DNA of 64,000 nt from Micromonospora thermarum (GCF_012034245.1 NZ_JAATEO010000007.1:124001-188000), one strand, 5' to 3'; positions 55,084 to 64,000 are shown, numbered from the stretch's first letter. Numbers and translations: made by a program. Notes: a model not told the origin generated them from the letters alone.

Positions 55084-56769
55084 TCACGCCGGCCCCTCGG
55101 CCATCGGCACCCGCACGCCGGTGCGCTCGGCGACCTCGCGGGCGTCGTCGTAGCCGGCGTCGACGTGCCGGATGACGCCCATCGCCGGGTCGTTGGTGAG
55201 CACCCGCTCGATCTTCTGCCCGGCGAGGGCGGTGCCGTCGGCGACGCAGACCTGGCCGGCGTGGATGGACCGGCCGATCCCGACGCCGCCGCCGTGGTGG
55301 ATGGACACCCAGGACGCCCCGCTGGCCGTGTTGACCAGCGCGTTGAGCAGCGGCCAGTCGGCGATCGCGTCCGAGCCGTCGGCCATCGCCTCGGTCTCCC
55401 GGTACGGGCTGGCGACGCTGCCGCAGTCCAGGTGGTCGCGGCCGATGACGACCGGCGCGGACAGCTCACCGGAGGCGACCATCTCGTTGAACCGGACGCC
55501 GGCCTTGTCCCGCTCGCCGTAGCCCAGCCAGCAGATCCGCGCCGGCAGGCCCTGGAAGGCCACCCGCTCGCCGGCCATCCGGATCCACCGCGCGAGGGAC
55601 TCGTTCTCCGGGAACAGGTCGAGGATCGCCCGGTCGGTGGCGGCGATGTCGGCGGGGTCGCCGGAGAGCGCGGCCCACCGGAACGGGCCCTTGCCCTCGC
55701 AGAACAGCGGCCGGATGTACGCGGGCACGAAGCCCGGAAAGTCGAACGCCCGCTCGTAGCCCCCGAGCCTCGCCTCGCCCCGGATCGAGTTGCCGTAGTC
55801 GAAGACCTCGGCGCCGGCGTCGAGGAAGCCGACCATCGCCTCGACGTGCTTCGCCATCGACGCGCGGGCCCGGTCGGTGAACTCGGCCGGCTTGGCCGCC
55901 GCGTAGTCCCGGGCATCGGCCAGCTCGACCCCCTCCGGCAGGTACGACAGCGGGTCGTGGGCGCTGGTCTGGTCGGTGACGATGTCGATCGCGACGCCGC
56001 GCCGGAGCAGCTCGGGGAAGACGGTGGCGGCGTTGCCGACCACGCCGACGCTCAGGGCCCGGCGCTCCCGCTTGGCGGCCAGCACCCGCTTCACCGCGTC
56101 GTCGAGGGAGTCCGCGACCTCGTCCAGGTAGCGGTCGTGCACCCGGCGCTCCAGCCGGGTGCGGTCCACGTCGACGATCAGGCAGGCGCCGCCGTTCATC
56201 GTGACGGCGAGGGGCTGCGCCCCGCCCATCCCGCCGCAGCCGCCGGTCAGCGTCAGCGTCCCGGCCAGCGAGCCGGCGCCGACCTGCTGCCCGTCGCCGC
56301 GGGCGCCGGCGAGCTTGGCCGCGACCGCGGCGAACGTCTCGTAGGTGCCCTGGAGGATGCCCTGCGTGCCGATGTAGATCCAGGATCCGGCGGTCATCTG
56401 CCCGTACATCGTCAGGCCGAGCTGTTCGAGGCGGCGGAACTCCGGCCAGGTCGCCCAGTCGCCCACCAGGTTCGAGTTGGCCAGCAGCACCCGCGGCGCC
56501 CACTCGTGGGTGCGCATGACGCCGACCGGCCGGCCGGACTGCACCAGCATCGTCTCGTCCTCGCGCAGGTCGGTGAGCGTCCGCACCAGCGCGTGGTACG
56601 ACGGCCAGTCCCGCGCGGCCTTCCCGGTGCCCCCGTAGACCACCAGGTCCTCGGGGCGTTCGGCCACCTCCGGATCGAGGTTGTTCATCAGCATCCGAAG
56701 CGCGGCCTCCTGCGGCCAACCACGGGCGGTGCGTTCGGTGCCGCGCGCGGCGCGGACGGGCTGCGTCAT
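55084..56769 (-). CDS. hutU: Urocanate hydratase
   Basis: 561 residues. NAD-binding and active-site segments are intact: [11 protein letters not shown] near residue 46, [16 protein letters not shown], and [15 protein letters not shown] with the conserved cysteine. Adds water to urocanate to give imidazolonepropionate using NAD+ as electrophile. ATG at 56769 with a strong AGGAGG site; only 11 bp after the regulator gene, so transcribed with it. Confidence 0.97.
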   Translation of the reverse strand: MTQPVRAARGTERTARGWPQEAALRMLMNNLDPEVAERPEDLVVYGGTGKAARDWPSYHALVRTLTDLREDETMLVQSGRPVGVMRTHEWAPRVLLANSNLVGDWATWPEFRRLEQLGLTMYGQMTAGSWIYIGTQGILQGTYETFAAVAAKLAGARGDGQQVGAGSLAGTLTLTGGCGGMGGAQPLAVTMNGGACLIVDVDRTRLERRVHDRYLDEVADSLDDAVKRVLAAKRERRALSVGVVGNAATVFPELLRRGVAIDIVTDQTSAHDPLSYLPEGVELADARDYAAAKPAEFTDRARASMAKHVEAMVGFLDAGAEVFDYGNSIRGEARLGGYERAFDFPGFVPAYIRPLFCEGKGPFRWAALSGDPADIAATDRAILDLFPENESLARWIRMAGERVAFQGLPARICWLGYGERDKAGVRFNEMVASGELSAPVVIGRDHLDCGSVASPYRETEAMADGSDAIADWPLLNALVNTASGASWVSIHHGGGVGIGRSIHAGQVCVADGTALAGQKIERVLTNDPAMGVIRHVDAGYDDAREVAERTGVRVPMAEGPA

Positions 56770-56780
56770 GGGAACTCCTC

Positions 56781-57632
56781 CTAACCGAGGAACAACTGAC
56801 GACGGGCGGCGGAGGCTTCGAACGCCTCCAACCGGCGTTGGCTCTCGGCGGGTGCGGCGTCGCAGATCGCCTGGAGCAGCACCATGGCCAGGGTCATCGG
56901 GGCGGTGTGCAGGTCGAACACGAGCTGGGCGCCGACGGCGGCCGGGAGGACCACGTCGGCGTGCTCGGCGGCCGGGCTGACCGGCGAGTCGGTGATGGCG
57001 ACGACGGTCAGTCCGGCGTCCCGGGCATCCCGCAGGGCGTCCAGGGTCTCGCGGGGGTAGCGGGGGAGCACGAAGGCCAGCAGGGCGCGCGCTCCGGCCT
57101 CGGCGGCCTGCTCCAGGCGGTCGGCGAGCAGGCTGCCGCCGTCGTCGAGCACCCGCACGTCCGGGTGGACCTTCGCCGCGAAGTACGCGAAGTACGCGGC
57201 GAGGGGTGCGGCGGCGCGCAGGCCGAGCACCGGCAGCGGGCGGCTCGCGGCGAGCAGCCGCCCGGTGTCGGCGATCCGGTCCCGGTCGGCGAGCTGGCCG
57301 GCGAGCCGGTCCAGGTTCCCGATCTCGGCGCGTACCGCCTGCTGGAGCTCGTTGCCCGCGTCGCCGCCACCGTCGGCCGAGCCGACGGTCAGCTCGCGGA
57401 GGCGGCGGCGCAGGGCGGGGTAGCCGTCGTGGCCGAGCGCCATCGCGAACCGGGTGACCGACGGCTGGCTGACCCCGGCCAGTTCGGCCACCTCGGCGGC
57501 CGACAGGTACGCCACGGCCGGGCCGTGCTGCACGAGACAGTGCGCGATCCGACGCTGCGTGGGGGTGAGGCGGACCCCCTGGAACAGGTCCAGCACCCGG
57601 TCCTCGGGAGCCACGACAGTTCCGTCATTCAT
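56781..57632 (-). CDS. MurR/RpiR-family regulator, probable hut repressor
   Basis: 283 residues. N-terminal HTH_6 domain (about 18-85: [16 protein letters not shown] ... [20 protein letters not shown]), then a SIS sugar-phosphate-isomerase-like ligand domain (about 130-265: [53 protein letters not shown]). RpiR regulators often bind phosphosugars, but in hut loci the ligand would be urocanate or another intermediate (inference). It is the first gene of the operon, so it probably represses itself as well. A TGAAA-N2-TTTCA palindrome lies 17-28 bp before its ATG. Confidence 0.9.
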   Translation of the reverse strand: MNDGTVVAPEDRVLDLFQGVRLTPTQRRIAHCLVQHGPAVAYLSAAEVAELAGVSQPSVTRFAMALGHDGYPALRRRLRELTVGSADGGGDAGNELQQAVRAEIGNLDRLAGQLADRDRIADTGRLLAASRPLPVLGLRAAAPLAAYFAYFAAKVHPDVRVLDDGGSLLADRLEQAAEAGARALLAFVLPRYPRETLDALRDARDAGLTVVAITDSPVSPAAEHADVVLPAAVGAQLVFDLHTAPMTLAMVLLQAICDAAPAESQRRLEAFEASAARRQLFLG

Positions 57633-57648
57633 GAGGTGACTCTATGCA

Positions 57649-57660
57649 TGAAAACTTTCA
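57649..57660. promoter_or_regulatory. TGAAAACTTTCA palindrome, likely operator of the hut regulator
   Basis: TGAAA-AC-TTTCA is the inverted-repeat type bound by MurR/RpiR proteins and sits in an A/T-rich island directly before the regulator gene. It also lies 107 bp from the start of the divergent membrane-protein gene. Confidence 0.6.
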
Positions 57661-57766
57661 GGAAGCAACCGGCGGTCCGGTCCGTAAGTGGAGGGCCGGC
57701 CAGGGCCCGCCGCGCTCGACGCTGGTCGGTACTATCCGCACGGCGGTTCGACGGAGGAGTGCGCGT

Positions 57767-59056
57767 ATGCAGCCGGAAGGCCCGTACAGGTTCACCCACG
57801 CGCTGGGCGGGTCTCCGGTGGGGAAGGCCTGGGCGGCGATCGACGACCAGGGCCGCTTCGTCACCGTGGCGGTGCTGGACGCCGCCGTGGCCACCGCGCC
57901 GGGCTGGCGGGAGGCCTTCACCGGCGTCGCGAACTCGCTGGCGCAGGCGCCGGATGGGCTGCCCTACACGTACGCCGACTTCGCGGCCGACGCGCCCTGG
58001 GTGGCGTATGCGGCCGAGGTGGGCCCCGGCGCGGAGAAACTCTTCCGGGCCCTCGGCGTGGAGTACACCCCGGTCCCGACGGCCGTGTCCCCGACCTCCG
58101 CCCCGCCGTTCTCCGCGCCGCCGCAGCCGGTGTCCGGGGCGCCCGGGTCGGGCCCGGCGCAGGCGCCGTGGGCGCCGCAGGCGAGCGGCGTCGCCGGTCA
58201 GCCGGTGTCCGCGGCCCCGCACCCGATCTCGGGCGCTCCGGCCTCGCCGGTGGCGCCGGAGGTCGCGCCGGCGCCGTCCCCGCGCAGTCCGGTCCCGCAC
58301 AGCGCGCCGGCCGACGTCCCGTCCCGCGACCCGTTCGCCTCGCCGGTCCGCCGCATCACGCCCTCCGAGCCACCCCGTCGGCGGGCCGGTCTCTGGATCG
58401 GGATCGCCGCGCTGGTCCTGGTGGTGCTCGCGAGCGCCGGTGGCGTGGCAGTCTGGTCGGGCTCGGACGACGACCCGACGCCGCCGGTGGCGGCCAGCAG
58501 CAACCCGGTGCCGCCGGCGGTGCCGACGGCACCGCCCCAGTCACCGGGCATCGAGCCGCCTAAGCCGGGCGCCTGGCCGACGCAGTGGCCGAGGTTCACC
58601 GAGCGGGACCGGGTGCGGACGCTCACCGACCTCGAAGGCGTCGGCTTCCCGGTCAAGGTCCCGACGAACTGGAAGTGCACGCTCGCCGCCCGTGCCGACG
58701 GGTTCGTGAAGCACACCTGCGGCAACTCGGCGTCGGGCAGCGAGATGACCGGCGGCGAGCTGATCGTGCGGAACTGCCCCGAGCCGTGCAGCGAACAGTG
58801 GCAGAACGCCATGCGTGCCGTCGAGGAGGCCTGGGGCGCGCAGTGGATCCGCAGTGGCCAGTACGCCAGCTACGCGGAGCAGATCATCGAGGTCGACGGT
58901 GCGAAGCGACACGGCCTGGTCGTCGTCGCCTACTTCCGTAGCGGCGAAGCAGGGCTGGTCAACCGCCAGGTCGTGGTCCGGATGACCTCCCCCGTGCCGG
59001 AGGCCTACCAGCTGCGGCGCTTCGCCAGCTACATCCGGGACGTCGTCGTCTTCTGA
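57767..59056 (+). CDS. Membrane protein with kinase-N-lobe-like domain, Pro-rich linker and secreted C-terminal domain
   Basis: 429 residues from ATG 57767 (site GGAGG). Residues 6-100 resemble the N-lobe of a Ser/Thr kinase (YRFTHALGGSPVGKAWAAID, VTVAVLD), but the catalytic Lys of VAVK is Leu and there is no C-lobe. A Pro/Ala/Ser-rich linker (101-205) leads to one membrane helix (208-230), then an outer domain of about 180 residues with four cysteines (NWKCTLAA, KHTCGNS, VRNCPEPCSEQW). Probably a sensor or wall-interacting protein; no activity assigned. Divergent from the hut operon. Confidence 0.65.
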   Translation: MQPEGPYRFTHALGGSPVGKAWAAIDDQGRFVTVAVLDAAVATAPGWREAFTGVANSLAQAPDGLPYTYADFAADAPWVAYAAEVGPGAEKLFRALGVEYTPVPTAVSPTSAPPFSAPPQPVSGAPGSGPAQAPWAPQASGVAGQPVSAAPHPISGAPASPVAPEVAPAPSPRSPVPHSAPADVPSRDPFASPVRRITPSEPPRRRAGLWIGIAALVLVVLASAGGVAVWSGSDDDPTPPVAASSNPVPPAVPTAPPQSPGIEPPKPGAWPTQWPRFTERDRVRTLTDLEGVGFPVKVPTNWKCTLAARADGFVKHTCGNSASGSEMTGGELIVRNCPEPCSEQWQNAMRAVEEAWGAQWIRSGQYASYAEQIIEVDGAKRHGLVVVAYFRSGEAGLVNRQVVVRMTSPVPEAYQLRRFASYIRDVVVF

Positions 59057-59144
59057 CCGCGTCTGTGGGGACACGTCACCGTTCAGTCCGAATTCCTGTT
59101 CCAGCGACCGCGACCGGGCGACCGGCCGTGTAGGGGAAAGCCCG

Positions 59145-60266
59145 ATGAGCCTCACCTCGTCCACACCAGATGCCGCGCTCCGGCCCCTCGCCGACCATTC
59201 CGTCGCACTGATCCACGAGTGGTTTGGTGCCACCGGTGGTTCTGAGCAGGTCTTCCTCAGCATGGCCGAGGTCGTGCCGCACGCGGACCGTTTCGTCCTC
59301 TGGAAGGACGACGACGCCACGGCGGACCAGGAGATCCACGAGTCGTGGATGGCGAAGACCCCGCTGAAGCGCAACAAGGCCCTCGCGCTCCCGCTCATGC
59401 CGTTGACCTGGCGGACACTGACCCGCAAGAAGTACGACTTCGTCATCTCGTCGAGTCACGCCTTCGCGCACACCGTCAAGATCGGTGACCCGGAGCAGAC
59501 CCGCCACCTGAGCTACGTGCACTCACCGGCCCGCTACGTGTGGAGTCCCGACCTGGACCAGCGCGGCGGGAATGCCATGCTCGCGCCGATGCGCGCCGTG
59601 CTTCAGGCCGGGGACCGGCGGCTGAGCCGGCACGTCCACAGCTACGCGGCCAACTCGCTGGAGGTGCAGGCCCGGATCCGCCGCTTCTGGGGACGCGACG
59701 CCCGGGTGATCAACCCGCCGGTCGAGGTGGACTACTTCGGGGCGGCCCCGCCGGAGGTGCGGAACCAGGATCGTCGCTACCTCTTGGGCGTCGGCCGCTG
59801 GATCCCGTACAAGAACTTCGACCTGATGATCGAGATCGCCGCGGCGGCCCGTCTGCCGCTGGTGATCGCCGGCGGCGGGCCGGAGGAGGAGAACCTGCGC
59901 CGCCTCGCCGCCCGCGCCGACGTGCCGGTCGAGTTCGAGTTCCGGCCGTCGACGGAGCGGCTCCGCGAGCTCTACTGGGGCGCGATCGCGCTGCTCTATC
60001 CGGCGCTCGAGGACTTCGGCATGATCCCGGTGGAGGCACAGGCCTGCGGTACGCCGGTCGTCGGCTGGGCCCGCGGCGGGCTGCTGGAGACCGTGGTCAC
60101 GGGCGAGACCGGCTTCCTTCTCAACGCCGCCGACCCAGCCGCGTACGTGGACCCCATCCGGCAGGCGGCGCACCTGTCCGTATCGGCGACCATGGCCAAC
60201 GCCCAACGGTTCACCCCGCAGGCCTTCCAGGCGAACATCGCCGCCTGGTTGGCCGACGAGGCGTAG
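59145..60266 (+). CDS. GT4 glycosyltransferase
   Basis: 373 residues, GT-B fold. SVALIHEWFGATGGSEQVFLS at the N-terminus split over the nucleotide-free lobe, LSYVHSPARYVWSPDLDQRG, LGVGRWIPYKNFDLMIEIA and the donor motif ALEDFGMIPVEAQACGTPVV (E-x7-E) are typical of family GT4 enzymes in exopolysaccharide clusters (WbaZ/mannosyltransferase-like). No signal or membrane segment. First gene of the GT cluster at the right edge. Confidence 0.9.
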   Translation: MSLTSSTPDAALRPLADHSVALIHEWFGATGGSEQVFLSMAEVVPHADRFVLWKDDDATADQEIHESWMAKTPLKRNKALALPLMPLTWRTLTRKKYDFVISSSHAFAHTVKIGDPEQTRHLSYVHSPARYVWSPDLDQRGGNAMLAPMRAVLQAGDRRLSRHVHSYAANSLEVQARIRRFWGRDARVINPPVEVDYFGAAPPEVRNQDRRYLLGVGRWIPYKNFDLMIEIAAAARLPLVIAGGGPEEENLRRLAARADVPVEFEFRPSTERLRELYWGAIALLYPALEDFGMIPVEAQACGTPVVGWARGGLLETVVTGETGFLLNAADPAAYVDPIRQAAHLSVSATMANAQRFTPQAFQANIAAWLADEA

Positions 60267-60372
60267 CCGGCCAGGACGCCCCGCCGGCGGCCGCGTCCCC
60301 AGTATTGGCTTCCCCTGCCGACTCCCTTAATCTTGCGCCGGGCTCAGAGCACTGCGAGCTGGAGATGACTTT

Positions 60373-61587
60373 ATGGTGACGGCATCAGTGCCGGAGCAGG
60401 CCCGACTCGGCGACGTTCCGGTGGCGAACGTGCTGATGTTGGGAACGGCGGAGTGGGACTCCCCGATCGCGACCAACCAGCACTACGTCGCTCGTGAACT
60501 GGCTCGTACCAGCAAGGTGACGTTCGTCGAGTCGCTGGGCCTGCGTCGGCCCAAGCTCCGGCGGGACGACGTGGTCCGGATGGCCTCGCGGGTGCGGAGG
60601 GCACTGGGCGACCGGGAGGAGGCCCCGGCGCAGCGACCCCGCCCGGCCGGCGCGGAGATCGTGTCGCCGCTGGTGCTTCCGGTGCACCGGACGCCGACGT
60701 TCCCCATCAACCGGGCCCTCCTCCGGAGGGCCACGAGCGACTGGCTCGCGAGCCCGCGTCCGCGTGTGCTCTGGACGTTCACGCCGGTCACGTACGGCCT
60801 GGAGGCCTCGGCGGACGTCGTCATCTACCACTGCGTGGACCTGCTGGCGACCTTCCCCGGCGTGGACGGCGTCGCCGTTGGCCGCGGTGAACGGTCCCTG
60901 TCGTCGCGCACGGCGGTCGCCATCGCCACCAGCAAGGCGGTCCAGGACCACCTCGCCGACGCCGGCTTCCCCCGGATCGAGCTGCTGCCGAACGTCGCAG
61001 ACGTGTCGGTCTTCACGGCGGCGAGCCGGCCGGCGGGCGAGCGCCGTCCCGCCGTCCTCTTCTCCGGGAACCTCACCGTTTACAAGCTCGACATGCGGAT
61101 CCTCGAGTCGATCGCCACCGCCCTACGCGGGCGCGGTGAGCTGCTGCTGGCCGGTCCGCTCGCGGCTGGTGGGGGCAGCTTCGACGCGGAGCTGCGACGT
61201 CTTGAGGAGCTGGGGGCCCGCCATCTAGGCGTCCTCACGCCCGCCCAGCTCGCCGAGGTCGCCGGCACGTGCGCGGCGGGGCTCATCCCGTACGAGATCA
61301 ACGACTACACGCTGGGCGTCAGTCCGCTGAAGTGCTTCGAGTACCTGTCCTCCGGCCTGGCGGTGCTGAGCACGGGGCTTCCGTCGGTGACCGAGCTGGC
61401 GCGCGCCAACTCGCACGTGACGGTGGCCGGTGGCGACGACTTCGCGGCGCGGCTGGTGGACCTGCTCCAGCCGGTCACCGACACCGTCGTGACCGACCGG
61501 ATGGCGAGCGCGGCGGAGCACGGCTGGGAGGGGCGTGGCGTGCTGCTGCGCACGCTGCTGGAGACCGAACTGGCCCGCAGGCGATAG
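60373..61587 (+). CDS. GT4-like glycosyltransferase (TuaH type)
   Basis: 404 residues, GT-B fold. Features NVLMLGTAEWDSPIATNQHYV, VVIYHCVDLLATFPGVD, VLFSGNLTVYKLDMRILESIA and the donor-side GVSPLKCFEYLSSGLAVLST, where the usual E-x7-E is shortened to KCFEYLSSG as in teichuronic-acid and succinoglycan glycosyltransferases. ATG at 60373, weak site. Separated by 106 bp from the previous GT and likely in the same cluster. Confidence 0.85.
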   Translation: MVTASVPEQARLGDVPVANVLMLGTAEWDSPIATNQHYVARELARTSKVTFVESLGLRRPKLRRDDVVRMASRVRRALGDREEAPAQRPRPAGAEIVSPLVLPVHRTPTFPINRALLRRATSDWLASPRPRVLWTFTPVTYGLEASADVVIYHCVDLLATFPGVDGVAVGRGERSLSSRTAVAIATSKAVQDHLADAGFPRIELLPNVADVSVFTAASRPAGERRPAVLFSGNLTVYKLDMRILESIATALRGRGELLLAGPLAAGGGSFDAELRRLEELGARHLGVLTPAQLAEVAGTCAAGLIPYEINDYTLGVSPLKCFEYLSSGLAVLSTGLPSVTELARANSHVTVAGGDDFAARLVDLLQPVTDTVVTDRMASAAEHGWEGRGVLLRTLLETELARRR

Positions 61588-61652
61588 CGGGCCATGAGCA
61601 ATGATCGCCGACCGCGTCGCGGTCGAACACGGGGATGTCGGGTGGTTCGGGC

Positions 61653-61727
61653 ATGAGCGAGCAGATCATCAGCCTCGGCGCCCTGGTGCTCCAGGCCGCC
61701 ACGGAGCGCGGCGGAGCGCCGGCATGA
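61653..61727 (+). CDS. 24-residue ORF overlapping the next glycosyltransferase start
   Basis: ATG at 61653 opens MSEQIISLGALVLQAATERG and ends GAPA; its stop shares ATGA with the ATG at 61724. A modest GGTGG element precedes it. It may be a coupled leader peptide or the vestige of a lost gene. Only position and overlap support it. Confidence 0.3.
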   Translation: MSEQIISLGALVLQAATERGGAPA

Positions 61728-62878
61728 GCCGGGTCCTGGTGGTGAGCGTCGAACCGCCCTGGCCGGCGCAGCACGGCGGGCGTATCCGGACGGCCAGGGT
61801 GGCCGAGGCGCTGAGCCGTCACGTCGAGGTGCTGGTCACGTTCCCCGACCACGGCACCCGGCAACCGGACCCGCCGGTCGAGACCCGCCCGCTGCCGTGG
61901 TCGCCGCCGTCGGCGGTCCGCACCCGGGCGTCCGGCCGGCCCCACCTGGGCGGGCACTACATGGTGCCGGTCGCCGACTCCCTCGGCACGCTCTGCGCCG
62001 AGTTCCGGCCCGATGCCGTGTACTGGTCTCACTCCTACCTGGCGGCGTGGGGGCCCGCGGCGTCCCGGCATGTGCCGCACATCGTCGAGTTCGCCAACAT
62101 CGAGAGCCACCGCCTCCAGACACTGGTGACGTCGGCCCACGGATGGCAGCGGATGGCCCGTCGCGCCGAGGCGACCAAGGCGGGCTTTTGGGAGCCCCGG
62201 GTCGCCGCCCGTGCCGCCCTCTGCGTCGCGCTCTCCCAGCCGGACCTGGACGTGCTGCGCGGGTGGACCCGTCACGCCGTCCTCGCTCCGAACGGCGTGG
62301 ACATCCGGCCCTACCACCCGTCGCCGCCGGACGGGTACGTCCTCGCGCTAGCGTCGTACGACTACGAGCCGAACGTGCTGGCGCTGCGGACGCTGGTGCG
62401 GGACGTCTGGCCTCTCGTCCGCGCCGAGTCCCTCGAGGCCCGGCTCCTCATCGCCGGCCGGCGGAGCGAGGCGCTGGCCCCCGACTTCGGCGGTGTCCCC
62501 GGGGTGACCGTCTTCGGCACGCTCGACGACGTGGCGGCGGCTTACTCCGGAGCCGCGGTGACGGTCGCGCCGGCCACCACCGGGGGCGGCTCGCAGCTCA
62601 AACTGACCGAGTCGATGTCACGGGGCCGGTCGGTCGTGATGACCCCGTTCGCCGCCCAGGGCCTGCCGGACGCCGTACGGGACGCCGACGCCTACTGGGT
62701 GGGCGACGAGCCGCATTCCTTCGCGAAGGCGGTTGTCGACGCGCTGCGGAACCTGCCGGCGCGCCACGCGCGGGAACACACCGGGTGGCAGCGCTGCGAG
62801 GCGCTCGGCTGGTCCCGGACGATCGGTCCGGTGGTCGACTCCGTGGCCGGCCTCGCCGACCGGAAGGCGGCGTCGTGA
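61724..62878 (+). CDS. GT4 glycosyltransferase
   Basis: 384 residues, GT-B fold. N-terminal SVEPPWPAQHGGRIRTARVAE, middle HIVEFANIESHRLQTL, and the C-lobe SYDYEPNVLALRTLVRDVWP and TTGGGSQLKLTESMSRGRSVV; the last is the donor motif of the sugar transferases of the PEP-CTERM/Stp1 type. ATG at 61724; its stop overlaps the GTG of the next gene (GTGA). Substrate unknown. Confidence 0.87.
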   Translation: MSRVLVVSVEPPWPAQHGGRIRTARVAEALSRHVEVLVTFPDHGTRQPDPPVETRPLPWSPPSAVRTRASGRPHLGGHYMVPVADSLGTLCAEFRPDAVYWSHSYLAAWGPAASRHVPHIVEFANIESHRLQTLVTSAHGWQRMARRAEATKAGFWEPRVAARAALCVALSQPDLDVLRGWTRHAVLAPNGVDIRPYHPSPPDGYVLALASYDYEPNVLALRTLVRDVWPLVRAESLEARLLIAGRRSEALAPDFGGVPGVTVFGTLDDVAAAYSGAAVTVAPATTGGGSQLKLTESMSRGRSVVMTPFAAQGLPDAVRDADAYWVGDEPHSFAKAVVDALRNLPARHAREHTGWQRCEALGWSRTIGPVVDSVAGLADRKAAS

Positions 62879-63948
62879 TCCGCCGCGTCCACCTCATCGA
62901 GTCGGGCGGCCGGGGCGGGGTCTTCAACCACTCCGTCGAGGTCGCCGCCGGCCTGGCGGACCTCGGTGTGGACGTCGTCGTCCACACCGCCGACGACTGC
63001 GACCAGGCGCCCACCCCGGTACGCCTGTGCCGGTGCATCACCTGGCACCGTGCCTCCGCCAACCGGGTCGTCCGGCAGGCGAGAACGTCGGCGCGGTACG
63101 TCCTGCGGACGTTGCCGCACCTGCGCCGGGTGATCGACGCGCGGGACGTCGTCCACATCCAGGGCATGTTCGCGCTGACCCCGGAACTGCTCTCGGTGGC
63201 CCGGCACCGCGCCGCGACCGTCGTCACCAGCCCGCACAACACGTTCGTCCGGTCGAACGCCCCCGGCGGCGGCCGCGCGCTGCGCAGCGCACTCGAGGGC
63301 TCCGACCGGATCCTCGTCTACTCCGAGGCCGACCGGCAGAAGCTGCTCGACCGAGGCGTGGCGAACGTCGCCCGGGTTCCCCTGGTGCAGTGGACCCCGC
63401 CCCCGGCGCCGGCGCTCGTAGAGCGCTGGCGTGCCGAGCTGACGCCGGACGGGGGCCCGCTCGCCCTCCTGCCCGGTCAGGTCCGCGCCGACAAGAATCC
63501 GGAGCTGTTCGTCCGGGTCCTGGCGGAGCTGCCCGACTGGCGGGGAGCGGTGGTCGGCGAGGACCTCGGGCTGGGCCGACAGGTGGACGCGCTCATCGCG
63601 CAGACCGGGGCGCCGGTGACGACCGCCTATCGCTACCTGGACGTGGACGAGTTCACCGCGCTGGTCGCGGCGGCCGACGTCGTCGTCGCCCCGTACGGGG
63701 TCGCCAGCCAGTCCGGCGTCCTGGCGGTGGCGGCCCGGCTCGGTGTGCCGACGGCCGTCGTGCCGTGCGGCGGTCTGGGTGAGCTCGCCACCGCCGTCGC
63801 CCGGGACACCAGCGTCGGGGCGGTGCGGGACGCCGTCGTGGCCGCGTACGAGACCGGCGTGAAGCCGCTCGACACCGCGGACGCCGCCGGCCGGTTCCTC
63901 CACGAGTACGCCGTCGCCCAGCAGAGCCGCATTGAGGCCCGGAAGTGA
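62875..63948 (+). CDS. GT-B glycosyltransferase
   Basis: 357 residues. RRVHLIESGGRGGVFNHSVE begins the acceptor lobe; SPHNTFVRSNAPGG, LLPGQVRADKNPELFVRVL and VVAPYGVASQSGVLAVAARLG form the donor lobe, similar to GT4 enzymes though with SQSGVLAVA replacing the usual glutamate motif. GTG at 62875 overlaps the previous stop, and its own stop overlaps the next start, so three genes are tightly coupled. Confidence 0.85.
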   Translation: MIRRVHLIESGGRGGVFNHSVEVAAGLADLGVDVVVHTADDCDQAPTPVRLCRCITWHRASANRVVRQARTSARYVLRTLPHLRRVIDARDVVHIQGMFALTPELLSVARHRAATVVTSPHNTFVRSNAPGGGRALRSALEGSDRILVYSEADRQKLLDRGVANVARVPLVQWTPPPAPALVERWRAELTPDGGPLALLPGQVRADKNPELFVRVLAELPDWRGAVVGEDLGLGRQVDALIAQTGAPVTTAYRYLDVDEFTALVAAADVVVAPYGVASQSGVLAVAARLGVPTAVVPCGGLGELATAVARDTSVGAVRDAVVAAYETGVKPLDTADAAGRFLHEYAVAQQSRIEARK

Positions 63949-64000
63949 GGACCACCTTGTCCACGTTGACCGTCACGATGGTCTCCGTCTCGGACACCGC
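63945..64000 (+). CDS. Start of the next gene of the GT cluster (truncated by window end)
   Basis: A GTG at 63945 overlaps the previous stop (GTGA) and opens VRTTLSTLTVTMVSVSDT up to the edge; a TTG at 63957 is an alternative. Eighteen codons are too few to identify the product. Position suggests another polysaccharide gene. Confidence 0.4.
   Translation, partial: MRTTLSTLTVTMVSVSDT

Overview
The window is very high in G+C, uses many GTG starts and is packed with 4-base start/stop overlaps. It carries actinobacterial signatures: a clpS-DUF2017-mec-cysO-cysM cluster, an F420/FMN split-barrel oxidoreductase, a CebR-type operator before a cellulase, and secreted GH12-CBM2 and M15 enzymes. A filamentous actinomycete of the Micromonosporaceae, close to Micromonospora, is the best guess; this is inferred from gene content and style, not from a marker gene. 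No rRNA, tRNA, CRISPR array, insertion sequence or phage module was seen.

Layout. 1-8.7 kb: the end of a large signalling ATPase, a three-gene operon (FMN reductase, DrrA-like ATPase, DrrB-like permease), a GNAT acetyltransferase, a frameshifted membrane protein coupled to a 31-residue ORF behind a long perfect palindrome, an aldo/keto reductase, a lipoprotein, a DUF1697 protein and an amino-acid permease. 8.7-21.7 kb: mostly single genes, including an orphan LuxR DNA-binding domain, a DUF234-type AAA ATPase, a secreted M15 peptidase, a caspase-like protein, a beta-lactamase-fold hydrolase, a pentapeptide-repeat protein, a PBP4-type DD-peptidase, a HesB-like protein without cysteines and a cupin. 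21.7-33.3 kb: GH15 enzyme, threonine synthase, a LigD-type phosphoesterase fused to a catalytically dead ligase domain, a second aldo/keto reductase, an amidase preceded by an out-of-frame signal-peptide ORF, a GH12 cellulase under a CebR box, an FAD monooxygenase and cytochrome oxidase subunit I (ctaD).

33.3-49.8 kb: a REP-like palindromic element, an MFS exporter, nicotinamide salvage (pncA, pncB) behind a LuxR-family ATPase regulator, then a conserved block in the order known from mycobacteria: pncB (divergent), clpS, DUF2017, mec, cysO, cysM, MBL-fold hydrolase, rph, rdgB. Two GT4 glycosyltransferases sit inside this block. CysO here has a 31-residue tail after its diglycine, so it should need proteolytic maturation; the adjacent JAMM protease is the obvious candidate. 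A decayed two-gene cassette follows.

49.8-57.6 kb: a complete histidine-utilisation operon headed by its own RpiR-type regulator (rpiR-hutU-M20 hydrolase-hutF-hutI-hutH, genes overlapping or closely spaced). It converts histidine to glutamate through formylglutamate, with an M20 amidohydrolase where a classical HutG would be expected. 57.7-64 kb: a membrane protein with a kinase-like N-terminal patch, then the start of an exopolysaccharide or glycoconjugate cluster of four GT4-type glycosyltransferases that runs off the right edge.
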